A DNA stretch of 64,000 bases from Sporothrix humicola (GCA_021396245.1 WNYE01000054.1:186001-250000), one strand, 5' to 3'; shown: positions 42,381 through 52,493, counted from the first letter of the stretch. Translations and numbers: made by a program. The notes: a model not told the origin generated them from the letters alone.

Positions 42381-44082
42381 ATGTTTCAAGACAATCTTGC
42401 AACGGCCCACCAGGGTCTTTTGGCCCAGGTCGACCACGTCCATGAATTTCTATACCTCGACAAGCTGGGCATTCCCTCACAAGCAACAAGTTATGCTGTC
42501 GGCACCCTGTCAGCTCTTACTGTGCTGTTTGTCACATACGCCGTCTGGCTGATATATCTCCATCCGCTTGCCAAGTTTCCTGGTCCCAAGAAGGCCGTCA
42601 TTTCGAATGTGAGTACACCCGCCTACAGGCTGTTCAATGTCCACACACTTATAGCCAGATCTTCGTGTTCCGTACGATCGTGTCCGGCCGCTCGGTATGG
42701 ATCATGCGCGCCCTCCACGAAAAGTACGGCGACGTCGTGCGCTGGGGCCCAAACGAGCTGTCCTTTGGCACGGCGGATGCGTGGAAGGACATTTATGACC
42801 GGCGCAAGGACGGCAAGATTTTGATTAAAGACCCGGATTTCTATCGAGTCGACGACACCGTGCGGGTTAAGCATATTGTGACGGCCACGGACCCCGAGAT
42901 CCACGCCCAGATGCGCAAGATGATGTCGTATGCTTTCTCGTCTAAGGCGCTGCTGGACCAGGAAGACGTGATCTAGCATTATGCTAACGGCCTGATCGAT
43001 ACCATGTACGAGCGTTGTGTCGACGGGCCCATGGACCTCGTCGACTTCTTCAATTAGACGACGTTTAATAGTAAGCACCCTACGTATTTAAATAACATCC
43101 CTCACCGTCGTTAAGGCCACCTACTAACTTAAGGGCAGTTCTCGGTGAAATAGCTTTTGGCGAGTCGTTTAACTCGCTGCGCAACCGCAAGACGGACAGC
43201 TGGATCGCGATTGTGCTGGACAACGTCAAGTTCACGGCCTGGGGCGTGGCCATTATAAAGATCCCGCTGCTGGTACACTTTAAGCAGTACATTTTCCCCA
43301 AGCACGTGCTGCAGGCCGGCTGGACGCACGCGCTTATGTCTAAAAAAAAGATCTTAAAGCGCGCCGAGATGAGCCCGGTCTGCCCGGACTTTACGTCGTA
43401 CATCCTGGCCAAGCGGCAAGACCTGAACATTACCGACTGAGAGCTGGCCGCGCACGCCAACGCCCTGATTGTCGCCGGTAGCGAAACCAACGCCACGACG
43501 ATGAACGGGCTTTTTAATTACTTAACCAACTACCCAGAGGTGTACCAAAAACTTAAAGACGAGATCCGGGGCGCCTTCTCGGTCGGCACAGAAATCACGG
43601 CCGCCCGTGCCGCCGCCCTGCCCTACCTCACGGCCTGCATCGAAAAAACCATGCGCATCTACCCGCCCATCCCCAACGGCATACCCCGTGTCACGCCGCC
43701 CGAGGGATACACGATCGACGGCCAATGGGTCCCCGGCGGCACGACGGTGGTCGTCCACATGTGGGCCGTCACTCACAACCCTAAGTACTTCAAAGACCCC
43801 AACGTCTTCCGCCCTGAGAGGTGGTTGGATAAAGAAAACACCACGGAACGCCTCGACGCCAGCAAGCCCTTTTTGGTCGGCCCGCGCATGTGCATGGGCA
43901 TCAACATGGCCTGGATCGAGCTGCGCGTGCTGACGGCCAAGATCGTCTTTCACTTTGATTTCGAAATGGTTAACCAGCGCAACTGGTGCGACGGCCAGCA
44001 GTGCTACACGCTGTGGCAGAAGCCGCCGCAGAAAATGGTCGGCACGCCTGCCCAGCCGCGGCCGCCCGTGACGGTGCTGTAG
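42381..44082 (+). pseudogene. Cytochrome P450 broken by three in-frame stops (RIP-like)
   Basis: Exons 42381-42608, 42659-43070 and 43139-44082, with clean 50- and 68-bp introns, line up as one P450 of about 527 codons. There is an N-terminal anchor (LSALTVLFVTYAVWLIYLHP, then the Pro-rich KFPGP), then KYGDVVRWGPNELSFG, the I-helix AGSETNATTM, the PERW motif and the heme loop FLVGPRMCMG (Cys codon at 43891-43893). The frame is broken by TAG at 42974, TAG at 43055 and TGA at 43438. By comparison with the family, these probably replace Gln, Trp and Trp, all C-to-T or G-to-A changes. The ExxR glutamate is also Lys (AAA at 43645-43647), another G-to-A change. TTA and CTT-AAA codons are unusually common from exon 2 onward. 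The reading is closest to the fungal isotrichodermin-hydroxylase/benzoate-hydroxylase-like P450s. It is non-functional as it stands. Confidence 0.88.
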
Positions 44083-44674
44083 AGGTTGGAGAGATGGGAT
44101 GTAAATTGACGTGGAAGGACATTCTTTGAGCCGTAGCGGGGTTGGTCTGTTTTGATATAACTTTTTTTTCCATGTCCAAATGAGTGGAGTTGGGGGTTTT
44201 GATAGAAGATCCGATCGGAGTGATGTTAGAAGGTGGCTGAATTCGATATTACTCTGTAAAGATCCATGGTCAACGACTCTAAGTTCTAGACTCTTATACA
44301 TTTGTCTCGTAATTGTATGTCATATTAAACAGGAAATTTCATGTCTTTAAATATCATATACGCCATATAGAGAAATCCAAAGATCATCAAGAACCTCGCA
44401 AAGATGCCCCATCAAAGAGGTTTAGTTCCATTTTCTTTCCGGGGTAAAGCGGGGCGAATCGTGCGTATCGCCAGGAAAACAAATTCCTAGCCCGGTTTTG
44501 TTCCTTTTGTTCGGGGTCTCGGTGGATTCGCGTTCTTTGACCACTTTCAGCTGCCAAAGAGGCGGCTCCAATGGATTCATGGTTTTAATGGAGAAGAAAT
44601 AGGAATCAACATTTGTACCCTGCAAGTCCAACTCCACAAATTTTGTCACCGATACCCCATGACCTCACATCACA
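44083..44674. promoter_or_regulatory. Promoter region of the second bZIP gene
   Basis: About 590 bp, containing the 3' end of the P450 locus and the leader of the gene at 44675. No other gene seen. Confidence 0.45.
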
Positions 44675-45948
44675 ATGGAAGAACGGCAGCCAAAGAAACG
44701 GTCAATCGACTTTCTGACCCCCGACCAGCTGCGGCGGAAACGCGAAGGAAATGTGCGGGCACAGCGGGCACTCCGCGAGAAGCGCAAGGCAGAGATGCAA
44801 GCGCTGCAGGACCAGAACCGGGATCTAGAGGCACGGTTGCGGGCAGCACACACAGCTCTGGCGGCGGCGCAGGAAGCAGCGAGGGGAAGTGCCCTCAACG
44901 CCGGCGACGACAACAACATCCCCCTGAACGTCAATGTCGGGGTGGACCCAACAGCACCAGCCCTGCAACTGATGCTCGGCAGCAACATGGCGATGCCGTT
45001 TGTGCCGTGGGGCGAGAACGAGATCTCGACGATGGACGTGTTGCAGATCATGGACGACAGCAGCGACATGTGGAACGCGGGCGTGGTGGGAGACGACCAT
45101 ACGGACGCCCAACAACCGACAGAGCCACCCAGCATACCGCCTGCCGTGCCGTTCACGACGATTGACACAGACCAGGTGTGGTCGATTATCCCCAAACACA
45201 CGGCGCCCGTCTGTGTGCTCGACGACGCGCTGTTGACACTGATCCAGCAGCGCCGGCCCAAGGACAACGCCCCGGAATTTCAAAAGAACTCGTTTCCCTC
45301 GGTCCAGTCACTCCTCAACAGTCCCCGGCAAATCGACCCCGACTCGCCCGATTCGGTCTCCTCTGAAACGATCGAAGACCCCCGCTTCCCCGTGTCCAGC
45401 ACCATCGTCCACAACCTGCGGCACATCATGACCGTCCCCGGCCTGCCCGAACAGATCGCCATGCTCCAAAACGTGTCGGCCATTGTGCGCTGGCTCATCG
45501 CCCCGACGCGCGCCAACTACGAGGCCATGCCGCTCTACCTCCGGCCAACCGCCACCCAGCTCGTGGTCCCCCACCCGCCGTGGGTCGACGTCATGCCCTG
45601 GGCCGCCGCCCGCGACTGGTTCTGCTCGTCGCCCGCGCTTTCGTCGCTCGCCAACTACAATCTGGTGTCGTCCATCTGCAACGAGACGCTGTCGCTCAAC
45701 TGGCCGTTTGAGGACACCGACATTTTGCTGCACTGCACCAGTTTTGGCGGCGGGAAGCCCAAAGAAGGCGTCGATGAGATACTCTTGAATCCCATCTTTG
45801 ACCGGCACATCAAAGACGCGGCCAACTGGACGGTCGGCCCCAAGATCATCAAAGCGTGAGTGGCCCTGGTGTGCATAAATTTCGAACATGATGAATGCTA
45901 ACAGCACGCAGCTTCCCCGAACTCAAGGGAAAGATAAATGTGAAATAG
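44675..45948 (+). CDS. bZIP transcription factor with DUF3425, second copy
   Basis: Start CACAATGGA at 44675. Exon 1 runs to 45855. A 56-bp intron (GTGAGT...GCTAAC...GCAG, 45856-45911) leads to a short last exon 45912-45948 that adds AFPELKGKINVK; 405 aa. Without the splice the frame stops two codons into the intron. The basic region (RRKREGNVRAQRALREKRKAEM, about residues 21-43) matches the Yap-like pattern NxxAQRxxR. A zipper follows (LQDQNRDLEARLRAAHTAL). DUF3425 occupies residues 190 to the end: FPSVQSLLNSP, LPEQIAMLQNVSAIVRWL, LRPTATQLVVPHPPWVDVMPW, ETLSLNWPFED, and HIKDAANWTVGPK ending FPEL. The layout parallels the gene at 1066-2599. It is a nuclear regulator next to a dead P450 and an exporter, so it may once have controlled that locus. 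Confidence 0.85.
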
Positions 45949-46672
45949 ATGGGTTTACAGAATATTTGGCGTTTTGGTCTGGGAACTGGGCTTTTCTTTT
46001 TCTTTTCTTTTCTTTTTTTTTATGGCTGCCAATTAAACTTCAATCTCCACAATGTGTACATGTAGACAGTCGAACCGCAAAATATAGATATATTGTCGAG
46101 TTGCAAAATGCAACAGTATAATCTAATAAACAGTGAAGCAATATGGGCAGTATCACGACAGCATCCATCCACCATACTTGAGACAAAACTCGAGACTTAA
46201 ATTCTTCTCAGCTCTTAACCCTTTACTCTCAACCACTTCTTCTTCTTCCCATCTTACACCCAACCACATCCAACAATCACACACGCTCCCACGGACCGTG
46301 GGATCACACGCAACATCATCTCCTATCCGGCCATGAATCCTCAAAACCGACGAACAACCGGCCGCGCCGCAGGAGCTGCCCCTATTCTCGACCATCGACA
46401 TTAAGCGCCCTTTTTAAATCAGGCACCATTAAAAAAGTCTTGTTTTCGACGTACATGAGATACATTGGGTTTTTAAACCTTTATAACACAATAATCGGTG
46501 ATAATTATTAACATTTTATTTGTCCTTTGAGAAACAAAAACCCTCCAAAATTATATCAAGTTTGCCGTCGTATCAACAAATACAAAGTACAACTCTCCTT
46601 TTCCTAATGGTATATATATGCGCTCTTTGTTATAATAGATAGTGCTCTCACAGAGTAAGCGGGAGGACAGAA
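45949..46672. other. Convergent intergenic region
   Basis: About 720 bp. A T-rich tract (CTTTTCTTTTC at about 45991-46020) in the 3' UTR of the bZIP gene is followed by A/T-rich sequence with TATATATA at about 46612-46619. No gene seen. Confidence 0.45.
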
Positions 46673-47543
46673 TCAATTAGGAATCGTGCGGTCGCCCGTT
46701 ACTTTATCTTGTCCCCGCAGGCGCTTTGTTGTACAGTCTCGATCTTGGTCGTCGTTTGGTGAAAAATAACGAGTTGGGTCGGGGCGGTATGCAGACGTAA
46801 TTGTCGCACTAGGGCTGTGCAGAATCACATGGTCGCCGGTCAAAAGAGCCGGGCTGAATAGCATATTCATAGCTCGCTTTGTCTTTTCGTCTGTTTCGTG
46901 TTGTGTTGGCAGTGGGATGTTGGTGGAATTGGGCAGCTTCTGGCTTCCCGTGGTATACCGCCGAGCCGATGCAATGTCATAACTATCGTACAGCTCTATA
47001 GTTTCGGTGAGGCTCATGAGACCATCCAAGCATTGGCTTATTGTAGTCACACACCCGTGAATTTGTGTTTTGGGGAGGGGGATGTGGCACCAAGTGCCAT
47101 CGTCGCCATCGCCATCGCCGTTATCGTCGTCGCCATCGTCGTCGCCGTCATCGTCGCCGTCATCGTCGCCGTCATCGTCGCCGTCATCGTGGTCGCTGCC
47201 GTTGTCCTCCTGGTCCCATGGTGTTATCTCGTTGCGTATTATTGCGATCACGGTGTTGACGTTGACGGTGATCTTGTCCAAAGTTGCGTCGATCATATTT
47301 GCTAAATCCACTCGGTCATCGTGCCCACGCATACGCGCATCGAGAGGAGGGGACTTCGACGAGTGTACCTACACTGGTTTCCTTCGCCCACAATCGTAGG
47401 CGATAAAGCTCGTCGTCGATCGAATCAAAACATAGGTGTGGGTGCACATTGGAGTCTGTTCTGCCCATCACAAGAGCTAGGAGGGCCTCAAAAGACTGCT
47501 CGCATGTAGCTAAAGAGCTAACATATGTTGTCTCCTTCTGCAT
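46673..47543 (-). pseudogene. Frameshifted helical-domain protein, paralogue of the gene at 62933-63511
   Basis: The N-terminal frame starts at the ATG ending at 47543 (an ATG-less extension reaches 47615). It gives SFEALLALVMGRTD, then DDELYRLRLWAKETSV. It then runs to a stop in a frame that no longer matches the paralogue. From about 47350 down, the neighbouring frame takes over: PPLDARMRGHDD, LANMIDATLDKI, IIRNEITPWDQEDNG. The match to the paralogue (LHRWAKETGV, SLDAHLRRQ, IIKGEVVPWDEEDD) continues with no room for an intron, so a 1-nt indel (near 47345-47375) is the simplest reading. A splice from GTACAC to TTTAG would restore frame but delete the conserved SLDAR-like block. The family is a helical domain found at the N-terminus of many fungal signalling and NLR-like proteins. 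An Asp/Gly repeat lies in the middle. Confidence 0.65.
47101..47196. repeat. Minisatellite encoding (GDDD)n within the broken helical-domain gene
   Basis: A 12-bp unit CATCGTCGCCGT is perfect three times at 47149-47184, with degenerate copies on both sides. On the minus strand it encodes repeated Gly-Asp-Asp-Asp. Unit length is a multiple of three, so copy-number changes would keep the frame. Confidence 0.8.
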
Positions 47544-48384
47544 CTTGCCGTGTCGATAAGTACCGCAGCAAAAGAAAATAATGGTCGAAGGGTGCTTCAG
47601 AGCGGCAGACTGCACACCAGAGTTGGGCTGTTGTCACAGGCCGCGCTGGTCGTGGTGATGTGATGGCGGGAGCCCGGTGTGGCGGTGGTTGCCGTGGACG
47701 ACAACGTAAGTGCAGAGGAGAATGTTGATGATGGAGTCGGCGGAGAAGATGCTGCGCTTAACCCAGACTATTGATTGTTACTAAATCGGTTCTTATCGTG
47801 GATGATATTCGACGGCTGTGGCGAGTCTTTGTGTCCCGTACCGGGAGTCAGAGTCGTCTTTATGTTCCTGGCTACGAGACGGAGAAATAAAGAAATAAAG
47901 AAATAAAAACAAAGCACATTTTAAAGGGGTAAATCATAAAGAGGGACTACAATAAAAGCTCTGCAAAATTGCTTTGTTCTGGCGAAGCGGGACCATCCGG
48001 AAAGGTTGCAAGTGTTAAATACGCACTAGTACCTGGATCGTTGGTTTATGGGCCAGACCCCACAGCGGTCGACCGACATGTTCAAAGTAAATAAACACGA
48101 GGGGAAAAAGAAAAGACAGGATCCTGCTTGGTTAATACGAGACGGGAACATAATGAGACAGCATTAAATGGCCAAAGGATATCATGACGCACATCGATCG
48201 TCAGCCAGCAGCGATGACTCATTTCGCCCAGTTACAGCCCTCGCAAGGCGTCTTGCATGTTGGATGGTGGGCGTGCCGCATTTAAGCGCCGTGTCTTAAA
48301 ACATCCCCCCCCCAGCTTTTACGCGCCGACAATCAAGTATCCGCCCTTCTTTTCATCTTCACATTGTTATCATTGACTACAAAA
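47544..48384. promoter_or_regulatory. Divergent intergenic region with the arginyl-tRNA synthetase promoter
   Basis: About 840 bp. It carries the upstream region of the broken helical-domain gene (-) and the ArgRS promoter (+). TGACTCA lies at 48215-48221, and a poly-C run (about 48305-48313) precedes the leader. AAATAAAG triplication is at about 47884-47908. No other gene seen. Confidence 0.5.
48215..48221. promoter_or_regulatory. CPC1/GCN4 site TGACTCA upstream of arginyl-tRNA synthetase
   Basis: A perfect TGASTCA element about 165 bp before the start codon. Several aminoacyl-tRNA synthetase genes are known targets of GCN4/CPC1, so the position and the gene both fit. Confidence 0.65.
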
Positions 48385-50479
48385 ATGTCGACAACAACGC
48401 TGGAAGGACTGGCGCGTCTATTTGCCGGCATTGACGGCGTCCCGCCCGCGCCTCACGAGTTGTGCCAGCTGCCCGATGTGCACCTGCTCAGCCGCCCCGT
48501 GGACATGTATCGTGTTTACGTCGCTGGAATCCTGGTCCAGCTCACTGGCTGCGATCCAGCCGTTGCCTACAATGCCGTGCAGGCGGCAACGACGCTCGCA
48601 AAAGGCGACCTGACGGTTCCTGTCCCGAGGCTGCGGTTGCGCGTGAAGGGAAAGGCTGATGATTTGTGCGCCGACCTGGCAGCCCAGTTCCCCGGTGCAC
48701 ACCCTCTCTTTGCCAAGCCGGTTCCGGCGGGCATTCACCTGCCCATCTATCTGCAGCCGCGCCCCCTTGCCCGGTACCTCTTGCCGTACATGTTTGAGCG
48801 GAGCGAGCGGTATGGGAGCGACTGTGAGGACAACGGCAAAGACAAGAAGACGAAGAAAAGGGTGCTCGTGGAGTTCTCGTCGCCCAACATTGCCAAGGAG
48901 TTCCACGCGGGCCATCTCCGCAGCACGATTATCGGCGCCTTCATCGCCAACCTGTATGCGTCCATGGGCTGGGACGTTGTCCGGATCAACTATCTGGGCG
49001 ACTGGGGCAAGCAGTTTGGCCTGCTGGCGGTGGGCTGGCAGCGGTACGGCTCCGAACAAGAACTGGCGCAGGAGCCGCTGCGGCACCTGTTGGATGTCTA
49101 CGCTCGGATCAATGCGGATTTCAGGCCGGAGCAGGATGCCAGCAAGGCGGCGCGTGATGCTGGTCGCGACAACGAGACGGCCGAGATTGAGTCCCGCGGG
49201 CTGTTTGCCGAGCGCAACGACTTTTTCCGCCGCATGGAAGACGGCGACGCCGAAGCGCTGGCGCTCTGGAAACGCTTCCGGGACCTGAGCATTGACCGCT
49301 ACGTGACGACCTATGCGCGCCTCAACATTGCCTTTGACGAGTACGCGGGCGAGTCGCAGGTGCAGGCGGCGACGGTGCAAATCGTGGAAATGCTGCTCAT
49401 GGAGAAAGGCGTGTACGAGCAGGACAGCGATTCTGGGTCGTGGCTGATTGATTTCCAAAAACACGGCGCCAAGGCGCTGGGCGTCGCCGTTGTCCGCGGC
49501 CGCACGGGGACGACGACGTACCTGCTTCGCGACGTCGCGGCTGTGCTGGAGCGCGAGGCCAAGTACAACTTCCAGAAAATGATCTACGTCGTCTCGTCGG
49601 AGCAGGACCTCTATTTCCAGCGCATTCTCAAGGTACTGCAGCTGATCGGCCGCGACGACCTCGCGCAGCGCGTGCAGCACGTCAACTTTGGCAAGGTCAT
49701 GGGCATGTCCTCGCGCCTCGGCAATGTCCAGCTGCTGGGCGACATTTTGGACCAGACGGCCGACGCCATGCACGCGGTCATGCGCCGCAACGAGGCCAAG
49801 TATGCCCAGGTCGAGCACCCAGCAACGGTCGCCGACACGGTCGGCATTTCGGCGGTCATGGTCCAGGACATGGCGGGCAAGCGCATCAACAACTACGCGT
49901 TTGATATCAAGAGGATGACGTCCTTTGAGGGCGACACGGCGCCATATCTGCAGTACTGTCACGCACGCCTTTGCTCCATTCTGCGCAAGGCCGGCCTGTC
50001 GCGCGAGGACCTCCGCGGCCATGTTTTGGGGGGTTGGAGAGATGCAGGCGCTGCCCTCACTGCCCTCACTGCCCTCGCTCCGGACCTCGAAAAGCCGCAT
50101 TGTGTCGACCTGTTCCGCCTCATGGCCCAGTACCCGGACGTCACAGCCACGGCCTTTAAAACTCTCGAGCCCTCCACCATCTTGACCTACCTGTTCCGCC
50201 TGGCCCACCAGCTGTCGTCCGCCTACGACGTGCTGCAGGTCGTCGGTGCGGAATCGCGCTACACCATGCTCGCTCGCGCCGCCGTGTATGAGAGCGCACG
50301 CCAGGTCTTGGAAAACGGCATGCGCTTGCTCGGCCTCACTCCTGTGGAAAGGTAATCCTTTTTTTTTTTCAGCCTCATTCTTTTTTGTCCCTTCGCCTTC
50401 TTCTGTTTTTTCTTTCTGTCTTTTCTTTTTCTTCTCCTTTGGTGGAAATATGCTAATCTAACCAATAATTAGGATGTGA
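48385..50479 (+). CDS. Arginyl-tRNA synthetase, with a 7-nt last coding exon
   Basis: Exon 1 is 48385-50351. A 121-bp intron (GTAATC...CTAAC...TTAG, 50352-50472) is followed by exon 2, 50473-50479, which completes an Arg codon and adds Met and a stop. The protein is 657 aa and ends ERM, the usual ArgRS ending; reading through the donor would stop one residue earlier at ER. Residues 1-140 are the N-terminal Arg-tRNA recognition domain. The class I catalytic core has VEFSSPNIAKEFHAGHLRST (HIGH-type HAGH, His174-His177), then NYLGDWGKQFGLL, and GMSSR in the KMSKS position. The DALR anticodon-binding domain includes NYAFDIKRMTSFEGDTAPYLQY and ends ENGMRLLGLTPVERM. It charges tRNA-Arg in the cytosol and probably in mitochondria. 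A small repeat (ALTALTALA) lies near residue 555. A CPC1-type site is upstream. Confidence 0.93.
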
Positions 50480-51133
50480 GATGTGAGAGGCCAATGGGAC
50501 GACAAGAGGTGGCGGTAGTCAAGAACAACACACGCCATGAACCTGATCACGTGGCAATGTTTAGTCATATTCTCAGTCCAACATCATGTCAACAACAGCC
50601 AATGCAGAAGCAACAAAGAAGCAATGAACAAGTCCGCATCCGTCACATTGCGCGCCTCACTCTTTATTTCCCTTCTTTTTTCCCCTTTTTCTTGTTTCCA
50701 TTTTTTGTGAGCATGCCATCACACCACATTTCATCTTGCTCTTTCTTTTCTTTTCTTTTCTTTTCTTTCTATTTTCGTCCCCTTTCTTTAACCTTTGTTG
50801 TTTTCCTACTCTCTCCCCTTCAATTCTCTCCTTCAATTCTCCCCTTCAATTCTCTCCTTCAATTCTCCCCTTCAATTCTCTCCTTCAATTCTCTCCTTCA
50901 TTTCTCTCATTCATTTTTTGTCTATATAAGTCACTCTTCCCCCTCTCTACCATCTGCTTAATGATCCCATTCCCCATTCACTTTCCCTCTCATAATATTG
51001 ACTCAGTTCTTTTGAATAACTTTCCATTCCTATATTTTCCCATTTCCCCATTGCCCCATCTCCCTCCACATCCCTTTCTCCTTTTTTCTTTCTTACTTTT
51101 CACCTTTCCCACCCTCGCCTCCCAACTAGCACG
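50480..51133. promoter_or_regulatory. Pyrimidine-rich promoter of the FTA2-like gene
   Basis: About 650 bp. From 50680 to 51130 it is almost pure C/T. It contains the 13-bp tandem repeat at 50815-50905, a TGACTCA at 50999-51005 and a short TATATAA at about 50922-50928. No gene seen. Confidence 0.5.
50815..50905. repeat. Seven 13-bp tandem units in the FTA2-like promoter
   Basis: CCCCTTCAATTCT and CTCCTTCAATTCT alternate for six units, with a seventh, slightly changed unit (CTCCTTCATTTCT). The strict alternation makes a 26-bp higher-order repeat. It lies 230-320 bp before the start codon at 51134. Confidence 0.85.
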
Positions 51134-52493
51134 ATGTATCCCGATTGGCCTGAGAGCGCAGCCGACCTGGTGCCACAGCCGTTGTGTCCAGGCCCCACGC
51201 TGGCTGCCTTTGATTTTCAGGGTCCCCAGGACATTGATTTTCTCGAATACCTTGGCGAAGGACTGCATTCTCACGTCCTCAAGGTCAAGATCAAGGATCA
51301 AGAGTACGCCCTTAAGCTGGTACGTTTTCCCCCAGGAGCACAGATCGCAACATTATGACTTTAGACTTTTTGGAAAAACTAAAACTAACCATGTCTTTTT
51401 ACTTTAGTTCCGTTTTGCATACGATACGACCTGGGTCGGCCCGGGAGAGTGGGATGCCAATGGCACTCGTGCTAAACTCACTGTTCTTGCACAGTACTCG
51501 GAGCCGTTCAACGCCGAATGCCGCGCCTTTGGCCGGCTTCAAGAAGCGGGCTACCCCGAGCTGGCCATTCCTTGCTATGGCTATGTCCTCCTAGACGAAG
51601 TGAACGAGCGCCGGCTGCAAGACAAGTTTAACCTCGAGTTTAACGGCGACTTTGAGTGCAGCGGCGAAGAAGACTTGAGGGGCCGCTTTCTCGGCGAGCG
51701 AAGCGGCAAGCCCCCGCCGATCCGCGGCATCCTCAAGGCAGTCGGGTCTACCCATGCAAGGAGCGACCCAGTCAACTTTAGCGTGCCCAAGATGCGCAAA
51801 CTGCTTCGGGAGACGGTCCAGCTGCAGCAGCTGGGCATTTTCTACCACGACACGCGCATCGAAAACTTGATCAGCGGCAAGGTTGGCGACTTCAGCCTGG
51901 CGATCACGGTGCCGCACTTTATGACCACCCCCGAGCTGAATCCCCACCTCACTGCCGACGACATGAAGAGAATGGAGCTGATGACGTTCATGAGAACCAT
52001 GAGCGACTATTGGAACTTTATCGACACGCTCCATCATATGATCCTGAACCCGGCCCAGCGATCGAAGCTGCTTCAAAAGATACCGGTGCTTCCACTCGGC
52101 CCTTTTCCAAGACGCTCGAAGCGCTTGGTTCTTCGAGATACGCCCCGGCGGAAACTCGATCGCGAACGTGTCTATGCATTGGTCGATCCTCGGCGCTACG
52201 ACTGGAAGTCGACAGCAGCAACGGCAGCGGAAACACAGGGCGTTGGGAAGAGACGCCCGCGGAAAGCCCTTTCTGCGAAGCCAAAGTTGTGGTATCTTAA
52301 TAGCACAACATACTGGGCAATTAGATTCAACAATTTGCGCGATGACTATGATATAACGGGTTGGAGGGTCGACGATGATGGCTTTGTGTTCCCAGCGAGT
52401 GTTGATCTCGGACGGAAAGCGTTTAAAAATAAGATGAGGCGACTGGAGGGACTCCCCCCGCTGCCTTTATCGCCCGGAGATGATTCCGAATAA
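51134..52493 (+). CDS. FTA2-family protein with a kinase-like fold
   Basis: Exons 51134-51319 and 51408-52493 (88-bp intron, GTACGT...ACTAAC...TTTAG) give 423 aa. It opens YPDWPESAADLVPQPLCPGP and DIDFLEYLGEGLHSHVLKVK, the start of the fungal FTA2 family (named for a Sim4 kinetochore subunit but widely expanded in filamentous fungi). Kinase-like landmarks are visible: LGEGLHSHV in place of the glycine loop; YALKL with Lys61 as the ATP-site lysine, next to the splice; YHDTRIENL with Asp210 and Asn215 like a catalytic loop; and GDFS (Asp223) like DFG. The stretch PVNFSVPKMRKLLRETVQLQQLGI leads into the catalytic-like loop. The C-terminal 150 residues are basic and end in an Arg/Lys-rich, Pro-rich tail. 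Kinase activity is plausible but unproven, and a kinetochore role should not be assumed. Confidence 0.82.

Noticed and set aside
48418..50208. 596-codon open frame antisense to arginyl-tRNA synthetase
   Set aside because: Same cause; the sense strand has full ArgRS motifs and the antisense product has none.
50999..51005. TGACTCA upstream of the FTA2-like gene
   Set aside because: Well placed, but the gene has no known tie to amino acid control. Kept only as a note in the promoter entry.
48385..52493. ArgRS next to a kinase-like gene as part of an Arg-tRNA-dependent cyclodipeptide pathway
   Set aside because: The ArgRS looks like the housekeeping enzyme with a CPC1 site. No cyclodipeptide synthase or tailoring enzyme is adjacent, and the neighbour is an FTA2-family protein.
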